From: an uncultured Altererythrobacter sp.
GTDB lineage: Bacteria; Pseudomonadota; Alphaproteobacteria; Sphingomonadales; Sphingomonadaceae
Assembly (NCBI GenBank): GCA_937950385.1
Contig: CALFEA010000005.1
Location: 1 to 6,820, forward strand
DNA: 6,820 nt
Direction of reading: 5' to 3'
The notes beneath the pieces are model-generated. The model was not told the DNA's origin. It was given only the letters and a program-made list of their open reading frames with translations, and ran no database searches. Position 1 is the first letter of the stretch; every line of letters starts with the position of its first letter. The position numbers were made by a program, and so were the translations under genes. Positions 1 through 4,850 of this stretch are shown piece after piece.

Positions 1-44
1 AGTTTACCTTTCAAGTGTAATATTTTGTAATTATTGATTTAAGT

Positions 45-1520
45 CTATTTCTTATCGAGCATATCGCGCAGTTCAGGCGGCAGTGTATCGCGGTCAACAC
101 CGGGCAATTGAGGCGCGCCTTTGCCGCCTCCCAATCCGGGCATTCCGCCACCTAGGCCTGGCATTGCGCCGCCCATTCCGCCGCCACCGAACATGGATGC
201 AAGGCCCTTGAGCCCGCCCATTTTCTTGATCTGTTTCATCGCGCGGCCCATTTCCTGATGCATCTTCATCACCTTGTTCACTTGCTGAACAGAGGTGCCG
301 CTGCCTGCTGCAACGCGCTTCTTGCGCTTGGCATTCATTAGCGCAGGATTGCGGCGTTCTTTGGCCGTCATGGAGCCGATGATCGCATCCATATGCACGA
401 GAACTTTGTCGTCCATATTCGACGCCGCCATTGCAGCTTTGGCTTTTTTCATGCCGGGCATCATACCCGCCAGCGCGCCCAAACCGCCCATCGATTGCAT
501 CTGTTTGAGCTGAGTGCGCAAATCATTGAGGTCAAATTGACCCTTGGCCATGCGCTTGGCGAGCGCCTCGGCGTCTTCTTCTTTGATCGTCTCGGCGGCC
601 TTTTCAACCAGAGAGACGACATCGCCCATGCCGAGAATACGGCCGGCAACGCGGGCGGGGTTGAATGCCTCAATCGCGTCCAATTTCTCGCCGGTACCGG
701 CAAATTTGATCGGCTTGCCTGTGACAGCGCGCATCGATAGCGCCGCACCGCCGCGTGCATCGCCGTCCATACGGGTGAGCACAACGCCGGTCAGCGGAAC
801 CTCGCCGGTAAAGCTTTGCGCGACGTTGACGGCATCTTGGCCGGTCAGGCTGTCGACGACGAGCAACACTTCTTTAGGCGTTGAGATGCCGGCAACCGCC
901 TTCATCTCAGCCATCAACGCCTCATCAACATGCAGGCGGCCTGCGGTATCGAGAAGCAGCACATCAGCTGCGGCGAGCTTTGCCGCATTCATGGCGCGGC
1001 TGGCGATATCAACCGGCTGCTGACCCTCAACAATAGGCAGGGTCGCAACGTCAATTTGTTCACCCAGCACTGCAAGCTGCTCTTGCGCGGCAGGACGATT
1101 GACATCGAGCGACGCCATCATCGACTTTTTGCCGTGCTTTTCTTTCAGCAATTTGGCGAGCTTGGCCGTAGTCGTGGTTTTACCAGAGCCTTGCAAGCCG
1201 ACCATCATGATGACGACAGGAGGCTTGGCATCCAATTCGAGGCCCGCGACCTCTTCACCGCCGAGCATTTCAGTGAGTTCGTCACTGACGATTTTGACGA
1301 CCTGCTGGCCCGGCGTAATCGATTTGAGAACTTCTGAGCCGATCGCTTTTTCAGTAACCGTATCGATGAAACGGCGCGCAACAGGCAGGGCGACATCCGC
1401 CTCTAGCAATGCAACGCGCACCTCGCGCATGGCATCGCGCACGTCTTGCTCGTTCAGCGCGCCGCGCCCTTTGAGCTTATCAAAGACGCTACCTAAACGG
1501 TCGGACAGAGATTCAAACAT
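45..1520 (-). CDS. ffh: Signal recognition particle protein Ffh (SRP54 homologue)
   Basis: Ffh is the GTPase of the signal recognition particle. With 4.5S RNA it binds signal sequences of nascent membrane proteins and docks with FtsY at the inner membrane. The 491-residue product has the full NG+M layout. The helical N domain spans about residues 1-95. The GTPase domain has the P-loop GLQGSGKT at 108-115, DTAGR at 191-195 and TRMDGDARGG at 249-258. The methionine-rich M domain starts near 325, with the RNA-binding helices around GSGTSVQQVNKVM (407-419). Residues 435-470 form a Gly/Met-rich tail, so the protein is somewhat longer than E. coli Ffh (453 residues). The ATG at 1518-1520 is chosen because the N domain begins there in the usual way, with GAAAGG about 7 nt upstream. 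A second, partial copy of its first 18 codons lies 148 bp upstream (1615-1668). No terminator is visible in the 44 bases after the TAG stop. Confidence 0.98.
   Translation of the reverse strand: MFESLSDRLGSVFDKLKGRGALNEQDVRDAMREVRVALLEADVALPVARRFIDTVTEKAIGSEVLKSITPGQQVVKIVSDELTEMLGGEEVAGLELDAKPPVVIMMVGLQGSGKTTTTAKLAKLLKEKHGKKSMMASLDVNRPAAQEQLAVLGEQIDVATLPIVEGQQPVDIASRAMNAAKLAAADVLLLDTAGRLHVDEALMAEMKAVAGISTPKEVLLVVDSLTGQDAVNVAQSFTGEVPLTGVVLTRMDGDARGGAALSMRAVTGKPIKFAGTGEKLDAIEAFNPARVAGRILGMGDVVSLVEKAAETIKEEDAEALAKRMAKGQFDLNDLRTQLKQMQSMGGLGALAGMMPGMKKAKAAMAASNMDDKVLVHMDAIIGSMTAKERRNPALMNAKRKKRVAAGSGTSVQQVNKVMKMHQEMGRAMKQIKKMGGLKGLASMFGGGGMGGAMPGLGGGMPGLGGGKGAPQLPGVDRDTLPPELRDMLDKK
1467..1520 (-). 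repeat. Direct repeat, proximal copy (ffh codons 1-18)
   Basis: This 54-bp stretch inside ffh is matched at 49 of 54 positions by 1615-1668, in the same orientation with an offset of 148 bp and no gaps. Four of the five differences are adjacent, in codons 3-5 next to the start codon. The fifth is a silent change in codon 15-16 territory. The homology ends exactly after the GGG of codon 18. Confidence 0.9.
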
Positions 1521-1560
1521 GGGAAGAACCTTTCGCGATCAAGGGCGCGTTTGCTTGTTC

Positions 1561-1609
1561 AGCGTGTTTCCGAACCGCAAAACCGGTTCCCACTTTTGCT
1601 GGAAACGCT
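1561..1609. repeat. REP-like palindromic element between the ffh 5' copies
   Basis: The element is an imperfect inverted repeat. The outer arms AGCG (1561-1564) and TTTCC (1567-1571) pair with GGAAACGCT (1601-1609). The inner arms GCAAAA (1577-1582) and TTTTGC (1594-1599) enclose the 8-bp palindrome AACCGGTT and a short CCAC. From memory, elements built on AAACCGGTTCCCACTTTTGC are frequent intergenic repeats in alphaproteobacterial genomes. I could not count copies in this genome, because only this one lies in the window. Confidence 0.65.
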
Positions 1610-1614
1610 TGAGA

Positions 1615-1668
1615 CCCTTTGAGCTTGTCAAAGACGCTACCTAAACGGTCGGACAGCACGTCAAACAT
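1615..1668 (-). repeat. Direct repeat, distal copy of the ffh start
   Basis: This is the second copy of the first 18 ffh codons, directly repeated with 1467-1520. It keeps its own ATG and a purine-rich ribosome binding site, so this end, not the proximal one, may carry the ancestral ffh leader. That is an inference from the relative strength of the two ribosome binding sites. Confidence 0.88.
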
Positions 1669-1721
1669 CGTCTTCTTCCTTCCTCAAACGCGGTCGCAAC
1701 AACTCGGACCGAAAAACATGC

Positions 1722-1757
1722 AAAAAACGCCGGCGAACGAAACCTCGTTGGCCAGCG
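1722..1757 (-). terminator. Intrinsic terminator after tRNA-Ala, before ffh
   Basis: On the minus strand, CGCTGGC (1757-1751) pairs with GCCGGCG (1734-1728), giving seven pairs including one G-U. After a C-C mismatch, AACGA pairs with TCGTT around a GGTT tetraloop. Six Ts follow at once (1727-1722). The G-U pair forms only in the minus-strand RNA, which supports that direction. It should end the tRNA transcript and implies a separate ffh promoter between about 1669 and 1721. I cannot place that promoter convincingly. Confidence 0.8.
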
Positions 1758-1798
1758 TGCGAATTTCCTATCGAGAAACTCGGCTTAATATGTGTGAC

Positions 1799-1874
1799 TG
1801 GTGGAGCCTAGCGGGATCGAACCGCTGACCTCAACACTGCCAGTGTTGCGCTCTCCCAGCTGAGCTAAGGCCCC
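1799..1874 (-). tRNA. tRNA-Ala (anticodon GGC)
   Basis: The 76-nt gene folds as a complete cloverleaf. The acceptor arm GGGGCCT pairs with AGGCTCC and includes the G3-U70 pair that alanyl-tRNA synthetase recognises. The D arm is GCTC/GAGC. The anticodon stem CAACA/TGTTG encloses the loop CTGGCAG, giving anticodon GGC (reads GCC and GCU). The T arm AGCGG/CCGCT encloses TTCGATC. The CCA end is encoded. It lies between the FYDLN-family gene and ffh on the same strand and is followed 41 nt later by an intrinsic terminator. It appears intact. Confidence 0.97.
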
Positions 1875-1929
1875 GTACCAGTCATTTTCTGGCGAGCATC
1901 GCTGCCCGCCTATCCCCGCGTCTTAGCAC

Positions 1930-1954
1930 GGAGGCGCCGTTTATGGCGGCCCCC
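1930..1954 (-). terminator. GC-rich hairpin after the FYDLN-family gene
   Basis: On the minus strand, GGGGGCCGCC and GGCGCCTCC can form a nine-pair stem with one bulged C and a six-base ATAAAC loop, 22 nt after the TAA of the upstream gene. There is no T-run, so it is not a classic intrinsic terminator. It may protect the 3' end of the mRNA, act with Rho, or be chance in GC-rich DNA. Confidence 0.35.
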
Positions 1955-1975
1955 GTCAAAACGCAAGCATAAATC

Positions 1976-2320
1976 TTAAGTCTCAGCTTCGTCGTCATCG
2001 CCTTTGCCCTTGGACACGCCAAGGTCATCGTCGCCGCCGAGGTCAACATCATTATCAGGCGAATCGTCCTCGTCATCGATGTTCTCGATGCCTTTGAGCT
2101 CATCATCCTCATCATCAGCTAGGTCAGTGTCGGCCTCGCCGTCTTTTTTCTTCTTATCATCCGCGTCGAACGGAATAGGCTGCTTGGATTTGAGCACAGG
2201 CTCAGGCGACCATTCTTCCCCGCATTCAATGCAAGTGACCGGCTCGTCCTTACCCAAATCGTAGAAGCGTTCCCCGCATTTGGGGCAAGAACGCTTTGTG
2301 CCCCATTCTGGCTTAGCCAT
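1976..2320 (-). CDS. FYDLN-acid (TIGR02300) family zinc-ribbon-like protein
   Basis: This 114-residue protein has a short conserved N-terminal domain and a long acidic tail. The head carries two CxxC knuckles, CPKC (residues 12-15) and CIEC (30-33 region), around the sequence FYDLGKDEPVTC, which fits a zinc ribbon. From about residue 52 the tail is dominated by Asp/Glu runs with a few Lys patches, and it is probably disordered. I recognise the family by its MAKPEWGTKR start and FYDL motif. Members are common in alphaproteobacteria and their biochemical role is unknown to me. Two ATGs lie side by side (2321-2323 and 2318-2320). I chose the second because it gives the usual MAKPEW start and an 8-nt spacing from the AAGGA Shine-Dalgarno. 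It is transcribed divergently from aroA, upstream of tRNA-Ala. It has no signal peptide or membrane segment, so it is predicted to be cytoplasmic. Confidence 0.93.
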   Translation of the reverse strand: MAKPEWGTKRSCPKCGERFYDLGKDEPVTCIECGEEWSPEPVLKSKQPIPFDADDKKKKDGEADTDLADDEDDELKGIENIDDEDDSPDNDVDLGGDDDLGVSKGKGDDDEAET

Positions 2321-2494
2321 CATTCGTGTCCTTAAAGATGTGCCTGCAAAGGTGCAGGATCAAATATTTGAAATGTTCTTTAACGAGCGTTCGTATTCCC
2401 GCAAGTCAAGTTCGGGCCGCGCCTTGCCAGAAGGAGGGTGCGCTGTCAAAGACGCTGGGTATTTCATAGCCCTCTTAATTCGGATTTTCGTAAC
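2321..2494. promoter_or_regulatory. Divergent intergenic region between the FYDLN gene and aroA
   Basis: This 174-bp stretch must hold the start signals for two divergent genes. On the plus strand, TTGAAA near 2369-2374 followed 17 nt later by TCGTAT is a weak -35/-10 candidate for aroA. On the minus strand, TTGACT (around 2405-2410) is a reasonable -35 for the FYDLN gene, but I see no good -10 beside it. A perfect AAGGAGG at 2431-2437 has no normally spaced start in the aroA frame. Codon content between 2438 and 2494 (TGT, AGA, GTA) looks non-coding. All promoter placements here are tentative. Confidence 0.35.
2343..2358 (-). promoter_or_regulatory. Perfect hairpin in the 5' region of the FYDLN gene
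   Basis: CCTGCA and TGCAGG form a perfect 6-bp stem with a four-base loop, about 22 nt upstream of the FYDLN-family start codon. In the minus-strand RNA the loop is CCTT, which is complementary to the AAGG of that gene's Shine-Dalgarno sequence. It could serve as a protein operator or a loop-to-ribosome-binding-site contact. The latter is only four pairs, so this is a suggestion. Confidence 0.35.
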
Positions 2495-3811
2495 TTGCCT
2501 GCGCATCGCTTCACCCCTCTATCCCCGCTAACGGGCCGCTTGCGCGTGCCGGGCGACAAATCCATCAGCCACCGCGCATTGATGTTTGGCGCGCTTGCCG
2601 TTGGAGAAAGCCGGATCACCGGCCTGTTAGAAGGCGAAGATGTGCTGGCGACCGCCGCTGCAATGCGCGCGATGGGCGCGTCGATTGAGCGCGATGACAA
2701 TGGCACTTGGCGCGTTTCTGGCGTTGGTGTTGGCGGATTGCTTCAACCAGCGCTTCCGCTCGATATGGGCAATTCGGGTACATCGACACGGCTCTTGATG
2801 GGTTTGATCGCCAGCCATGCCATTACTGCGCAATTCACCGGCGATGCCAGCCTGTCGGGCCGCCCGATGGGCCGCGTGATCACGCCTTTGAGCGAAATGG
2901 GCGCGGATTTTGATGCAAGCGAAGGCGGCCGCTTGCCCCTCACCTTGCGCGGCACTTATCCCGCCGTGCCGATCACTTACCGGCTGCCTGTGGCCAGCGC
3001 TCAAGTCAAAAGCGCGGTTTTGCTCGCGGGGCTAAATACGCCGGGCATGACAACTGTGATTGAGCCGGTGCCGACCCGCGATCATTCCGAGCGTATGCTG
3101 ACAGGCTTTGGCGCGCAGTTGGAGGTTGAGGAAACGGGCGCAGAACGCGTGATCCGCATCACTGGTGAGGTCGATCTGAAGCCGCAAAATGTCGAGGTTC
3201 CCGGTGATCCATCCTCTGCAGCCTTTTTCATGGTTGCCGCCTTGATTACGCCAGGCAGCGATCTGACCATAGAAAACGTTGGCTTGAACCCAACCCGCGC
3301 TGGCCTTGTCGAAGTGCTGATGCAAATGGGCGGCAATATTGAGAAAGTGAACCTGCGCGAAGTTGGCGGCGAGCCTGTTGCCGATCTGCGTGTGCGCCAT
3401 TCTCAGCTAACCGGCATAGACGTCGATCCGGCGATTGCCCCTTCCATGATTGATGAATTCCCCGTGCTGTTTGTTGCTGCGTCTTTGGCGAAAGGCACCA
3501 CCACCACGAGCGGTCTCGATGAATTGCGCGTAAAGGAAAGCGACCGATTATCAGCTATGGCTGCAGCGCTGAGTTGTGCAGGCGCCAATGTAGAAGAACG
3601 CGAGGACGGCCTGATTATTCACGGCACTGGCGGAGAACCTCTGCGCGGTACAGCAAACTCCCGCACCAAAACGCATCTTGATCACCGTATCGCGATGAGC
3701 ATGGCGGTTGCCGGGCTCGCAAGCCGTGATGGTGTTGAGGTTGACGATATTGCGCCCATCCAAACCAGCTTCCCCAATTTTATGGAGCTTCTCGAATGCG
3801 CCGCTTCCTAA
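2495..3811 (+). CDS. aroA: 3-phosphoshikimate 1-carboxyvinyltransferase (EPSP synthase), class II type
   Basis: AroA joins shikimate 3-phosphate and phosphoenolpyruvate to give EPSP, the sixth step of the shikimate pathway, in the cytoplasm. With a TTG start the protein has 438 residues, normal for the family. Visible motifs are GDKSISHR (20-27), GNSGTSTR (92-99, phosphoenolpyruvate site), SGRPMGRVITPL (121-132), SAQVKSAVLLAGLNTPG (168-184), RDHSERM (195-201), NPTRAG (265-270), SMIDEFP (317-323, catalytic Asp) and ELRVKESDRL (343-352). The RPMGRV, SAQVK and NPTR signatures place it with class II, CP4-like enzymes. An in-frame GTG at 2438 would add 19 non-conserved residues rich in rare codons, so I prefer TTG 2495, although its ribosome binding site (GGA at about 10 nt) is weak. 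The last 16 bp overlap the next ORF, indicating an operon with it and cmk. Confidence 0.96.
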   Translation: MPAHRFTPLSPLTGRLRVPGDKSISHRALMFGALAVGESRITGLLEGEDVLATAAAMRAMGASIERDDNGTWRVSGVGVGGLLQPALPLDMGNSGTSTRLLMGLIASHAITAQFTGDASLSGRPMGRVITPLSEMGADFDASEGGRLPLTLRGTYPAVPITYRLPVASAQVKSAVLLAGLNTPGMTTVIEPVPTRDHSERMLTGFGAQLEVEETGAERVIRITGEVDLKPQNVEVPGDPSSAAFFMVAALITPGSDLTIENVGLNPTRAGLVEVLMQMGGNIEKVNLREVGGEPVADLRVRHSQLTGIDVDPAIAPSMIDEFPVLFVAASLAKGTTTTSGLDELRVKESDRLSAMAAALSCAGANVEEREDGLIIHGTGGEPLRGTANSRTKTHLDHRIAMSMAVAGLASRDGVEVDDIAPIQTSFPNFMELLECAAS

Positions 3812-4032
3812 TTGTTACTGGGCTATTGTTCGCTGGAAGCCTATGCCTACTCATAATCGCGGAAGAGATGCGAGATGATCCTGTCGATCCCCATAGGAGA
3901 TCGGTGGTATTGATATTCTGCCTGATTGGCAGTCCAGTCCTTGCAGCAAGAATTTTAAGAAAACCCCGCTGGCAAAGGGAAAAGGAAAGACAGTTACGGG
4001 AAGAGAAAGCTTCAAATGATCATCGCGGTTGA
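3796..4032 (+). CDS. Small two-helix membrane protein of unknown function
   Basis: I do not recognise this 78-residue protein. Its ATG lies inside the end of aroA (16-bp overlap) and has a GGAG Shine-Dalgarno about 8 nt upstream. Its stop lies 17 bp inside cmk. Such overlaps on both sides suggest translational coupling in an aroA-orf-cmk operon. Residues 4-21 (FLIVTGLLFAGSLCLLII) and about 37-52 (VVLIFCLIGSPVLAARIL) are hydrophobic and likely span the membrane, separated by a charged loop (EEMRDDPVDPHRRS). The C-terminal 24 residues are strongly basic and charged (KPRWQREKERQLREEK), probably a cytoplasmic amphipathic tail. Codon use differs from the neighbours: AGA, AGG, ATA and CTA appear, and the DNA is visibly more AT-rich, as often seen in poorly conserved small genes. 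That it is a real gene rests on the ribosome binding site, tight packing and coherent topology. Confidence 0.65.
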   Translation: MRRFLIVTGLLFAGSLCLLIIAEEMRDDPVDPHRRSVVLIFCLIGSPVLAARILRKPRWQREKERQLREEKASNDHRG

Positions 4033-4636
4033 TGGCCCTACTGCCTCTGGCAAAGGCACTATTTCCAAAGCGCTCGCTGCGCATTTCGGCTTGCCGCATT
4101 TGGACACTGGCCTGCTCTATCGCGCGGTTGGCCGCCAAGTGAGCCTGAATGGCGGCGATCCTGACAATCCAGCAGAAGCGTTGGCCGCGTGCGACTTTCC
4201 TGACAATCTGATGGCGGATGATATTTTGCGCTCGGAAGGATCAGGCAGCCTCGCAAGCCGCGTCTCCATCCACCCTGCAGTTCGCAAAGCCCTGTTTGAG
4301 CGCCAACGCGCCTTCGCCAAACAAGCTGGCGGAGCCGTGCTCGACGGGCGCGACATTGGCACGGTCATCGCGCCGGAAGCTGACGTAAAACTCTTCGTCA
4401 CCGCCTCCGTGCAATCGCGCGCCGTTCGCCGCCATGCCGAAATGCAGCGACGCGGAGAAAGCTCTACATTGGCAGAAATCGAAGCAGATCTCGCCCGCCG
4501 TGATGCCCGCGATATGAACCGCAAGGACGCCCCGCTAAAGCCAGCGAAAGACGCGATCCTGTTCGACACCACAGCCTTTGGCCCAGCCGAAGCCGTGGAA
4601 GCGGCGATCGAAGCCGTCTCTAGCAAGATGCGCTAA
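4016..4636 (+). CDS. cmk: (d)CMP kinase (cytidylate kinase)
   Basis: Cmk transfers phosphate from ATP to CMP or dCMP, recycling pyrimidine nucleotides from RNA and lipid turnover in the cytoplasm. The 206-residue product shows the P-loop GPTASGKGT (7-15), the substrate-site stretch LDTGLLYRAVG (29-39), SRVSIHPAVRKAL (81-93) between the core and the NMP-binding region, the hallmark DGRDIGTVI (110-118), and the arginine-rich lid RRDARDMNRKDAPLKPAKDA (161-180). It is about 20 residues shorter than E. coli Cmk (227), mainly in the NMP-binding insertion, as is usual in this lineage. The ATG at 4016 starts directly on the core beta strand (MIIAVDGP) and has GGAAGAG/GAAAG upstream. It overlaps the preceding small ORF by 17 bp. 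The neighbours aroA and rpsA match the common proteobacterial aroA-cmk-rpsA order. Confidence 0.97.
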   Translation: MIIAVDGPTASGKGTISKALAAHFGLPHLDTGLLYRAVGRQVSLNGGDPDNPAEALAACDFPDNLMADDILRSEGSGSLASRVSIHPAVRKALFERQRAFAKQAGGAVLDGRDIGTVIAPEADVKLFVTASVQSRAVRRHAEMQRRGESSTLAEIEADLARRDARDMNRKDAPLKPAKDAILFDTTAFGPAEAVEAAIEAVSSKMR

Positions 4637-4850
4637 GGCGCAAACACCTTTACTTTCCCCCGTGTTTCCCCTAGCGGCGCACACGTTCACTAATATCTTC
4701 TGATTGAAGCGAACCTGCATGACGGCATTCGGCCCCTTGCAGAACTCGGCCCTCTTGGCCCGCCAGCCCCAGCAATCGTGCCGGGAAGCGGAGAAAGACC
4801 TCGGGAAAAACCCGTGGCCGGTAGCAAACAAATACAGGAATTATTCCTCT
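4637..4850 (+). promoter_or_regulatory. rpsA leader region with several small hairpins
   Basis: The 214 bp between cmk and rpsA are probably a long 5' leader, possibly with an internal promoter. TAATAT at 4691-4696 resembles a -10 box, but I see no matching -35. Visible elements are GGCC-CTCTT-GGCC near 4749-4761, CGGG-AAAAA-CCCG (4802-4814) and AGGAA-TTA-TTCCT (4836-4848), the last of which holds the Shine-Dalgarno. From 4704 (TTG) or 4719 (ATG) the rpsA frame is open with no stop, so an N-terminal extension cannot be excluded, but it lacks S1-like sequence. Since S1 represses its own translation in E. coli through structure in its mRNA leader, a regulatory role here is plausible but inferred. 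Confidence 0.5.
4836..4848 (+). promoter_or_regulatory. Hairpin enclosing the rpsA Shine-Dalgarno
   Basis: AGGAA (4836-4840) and TTCCT (4844-4848) form a five-pair stem with a TTA loop ending two bases before the rpsA ATG. The AGGA is the only plausible Shine-Dalgarno for ATG 4851, with a spacing of about 11 nt. The stem would partly hide it. It is short and AT-rich, so it is probably marginal in stability. Confidence 0.45.

Larger units (their letters stand above)
1513..1668 (-). pseudogene. Duplicated 5' fragment of ffh forming a 51-codon ORF
   Basis: The ATG at 1666-1668 opens an ORF whose first 18 residues, MFDVLSDRLGSVFDKLKG, match the Ffh N-terminus (MFESLSDRLGSVFDKLKG) except at residues 3-4. 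After codon 18 the similarity stops abruptly. The frame then runs through a REP-like palindrome (encoding about AFPAKVGTGFAVRKHA) and ends at a TGA (1513-1515) that overlaps the ffh ATG in another frame (ATGTTTGA). The start has a good purine-rich ribosome binding site (AGGAAGGAAG) about 6 nt upstream, stronger than that of ffh itself. I infer that this is the remnant of the original ffh start region after a duplication linked to the palindrome. It may be translated as a leader coupled to ffh, or it may be inert. The peptide carries only the first part of the N domain, so an SRP function is unlikely. Confidence 0.6.

Noticed and set aside
1..44. Possible ffh terminator at the left edge
   Set aside because: The stretch is AT-rich but shows no stem. 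The terminator may lie outside the window.
1099..1644. 181-codon plus-strand ORF opposite ffh
   Set aside because: It lies antisense to strongly conserved ffh sequence, has a low-complexity Ser/Arg/Thr-rich translation and no recognisable domain. It is a shadow frame.
1619..1828. 69-codon plus-strand ORF across the ffh duplicate and into tRNA-Ala
   Set aside because: It runs antisense through the repeat, the terminator and the tRNA gene, with no ribosome binding site or recognisable product.
2444..2456. 13-bp match TGTCAAAGACGCT shared with 1626-1638 in the ffh duplicate
   Set aside because: One exact 13-mer match is expected by chance in a window of this size, and the similarity does not extend.
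4642..4669. AAACAC...GTGTTT inverted repeat after cmk as a terminator
   Set aside because: The stem is only six pairs with a 16-base loop and no T-run, too weak to call.
4704..4850. N-terminal extension of S1 from TTG 4704 or ATG 4719
   Set aside because: The added 49 residues are unlike S1 N-termini, whereas MASEANPTRDDF at 4851 fits. The stretch is kept as a leader RNA candidate.
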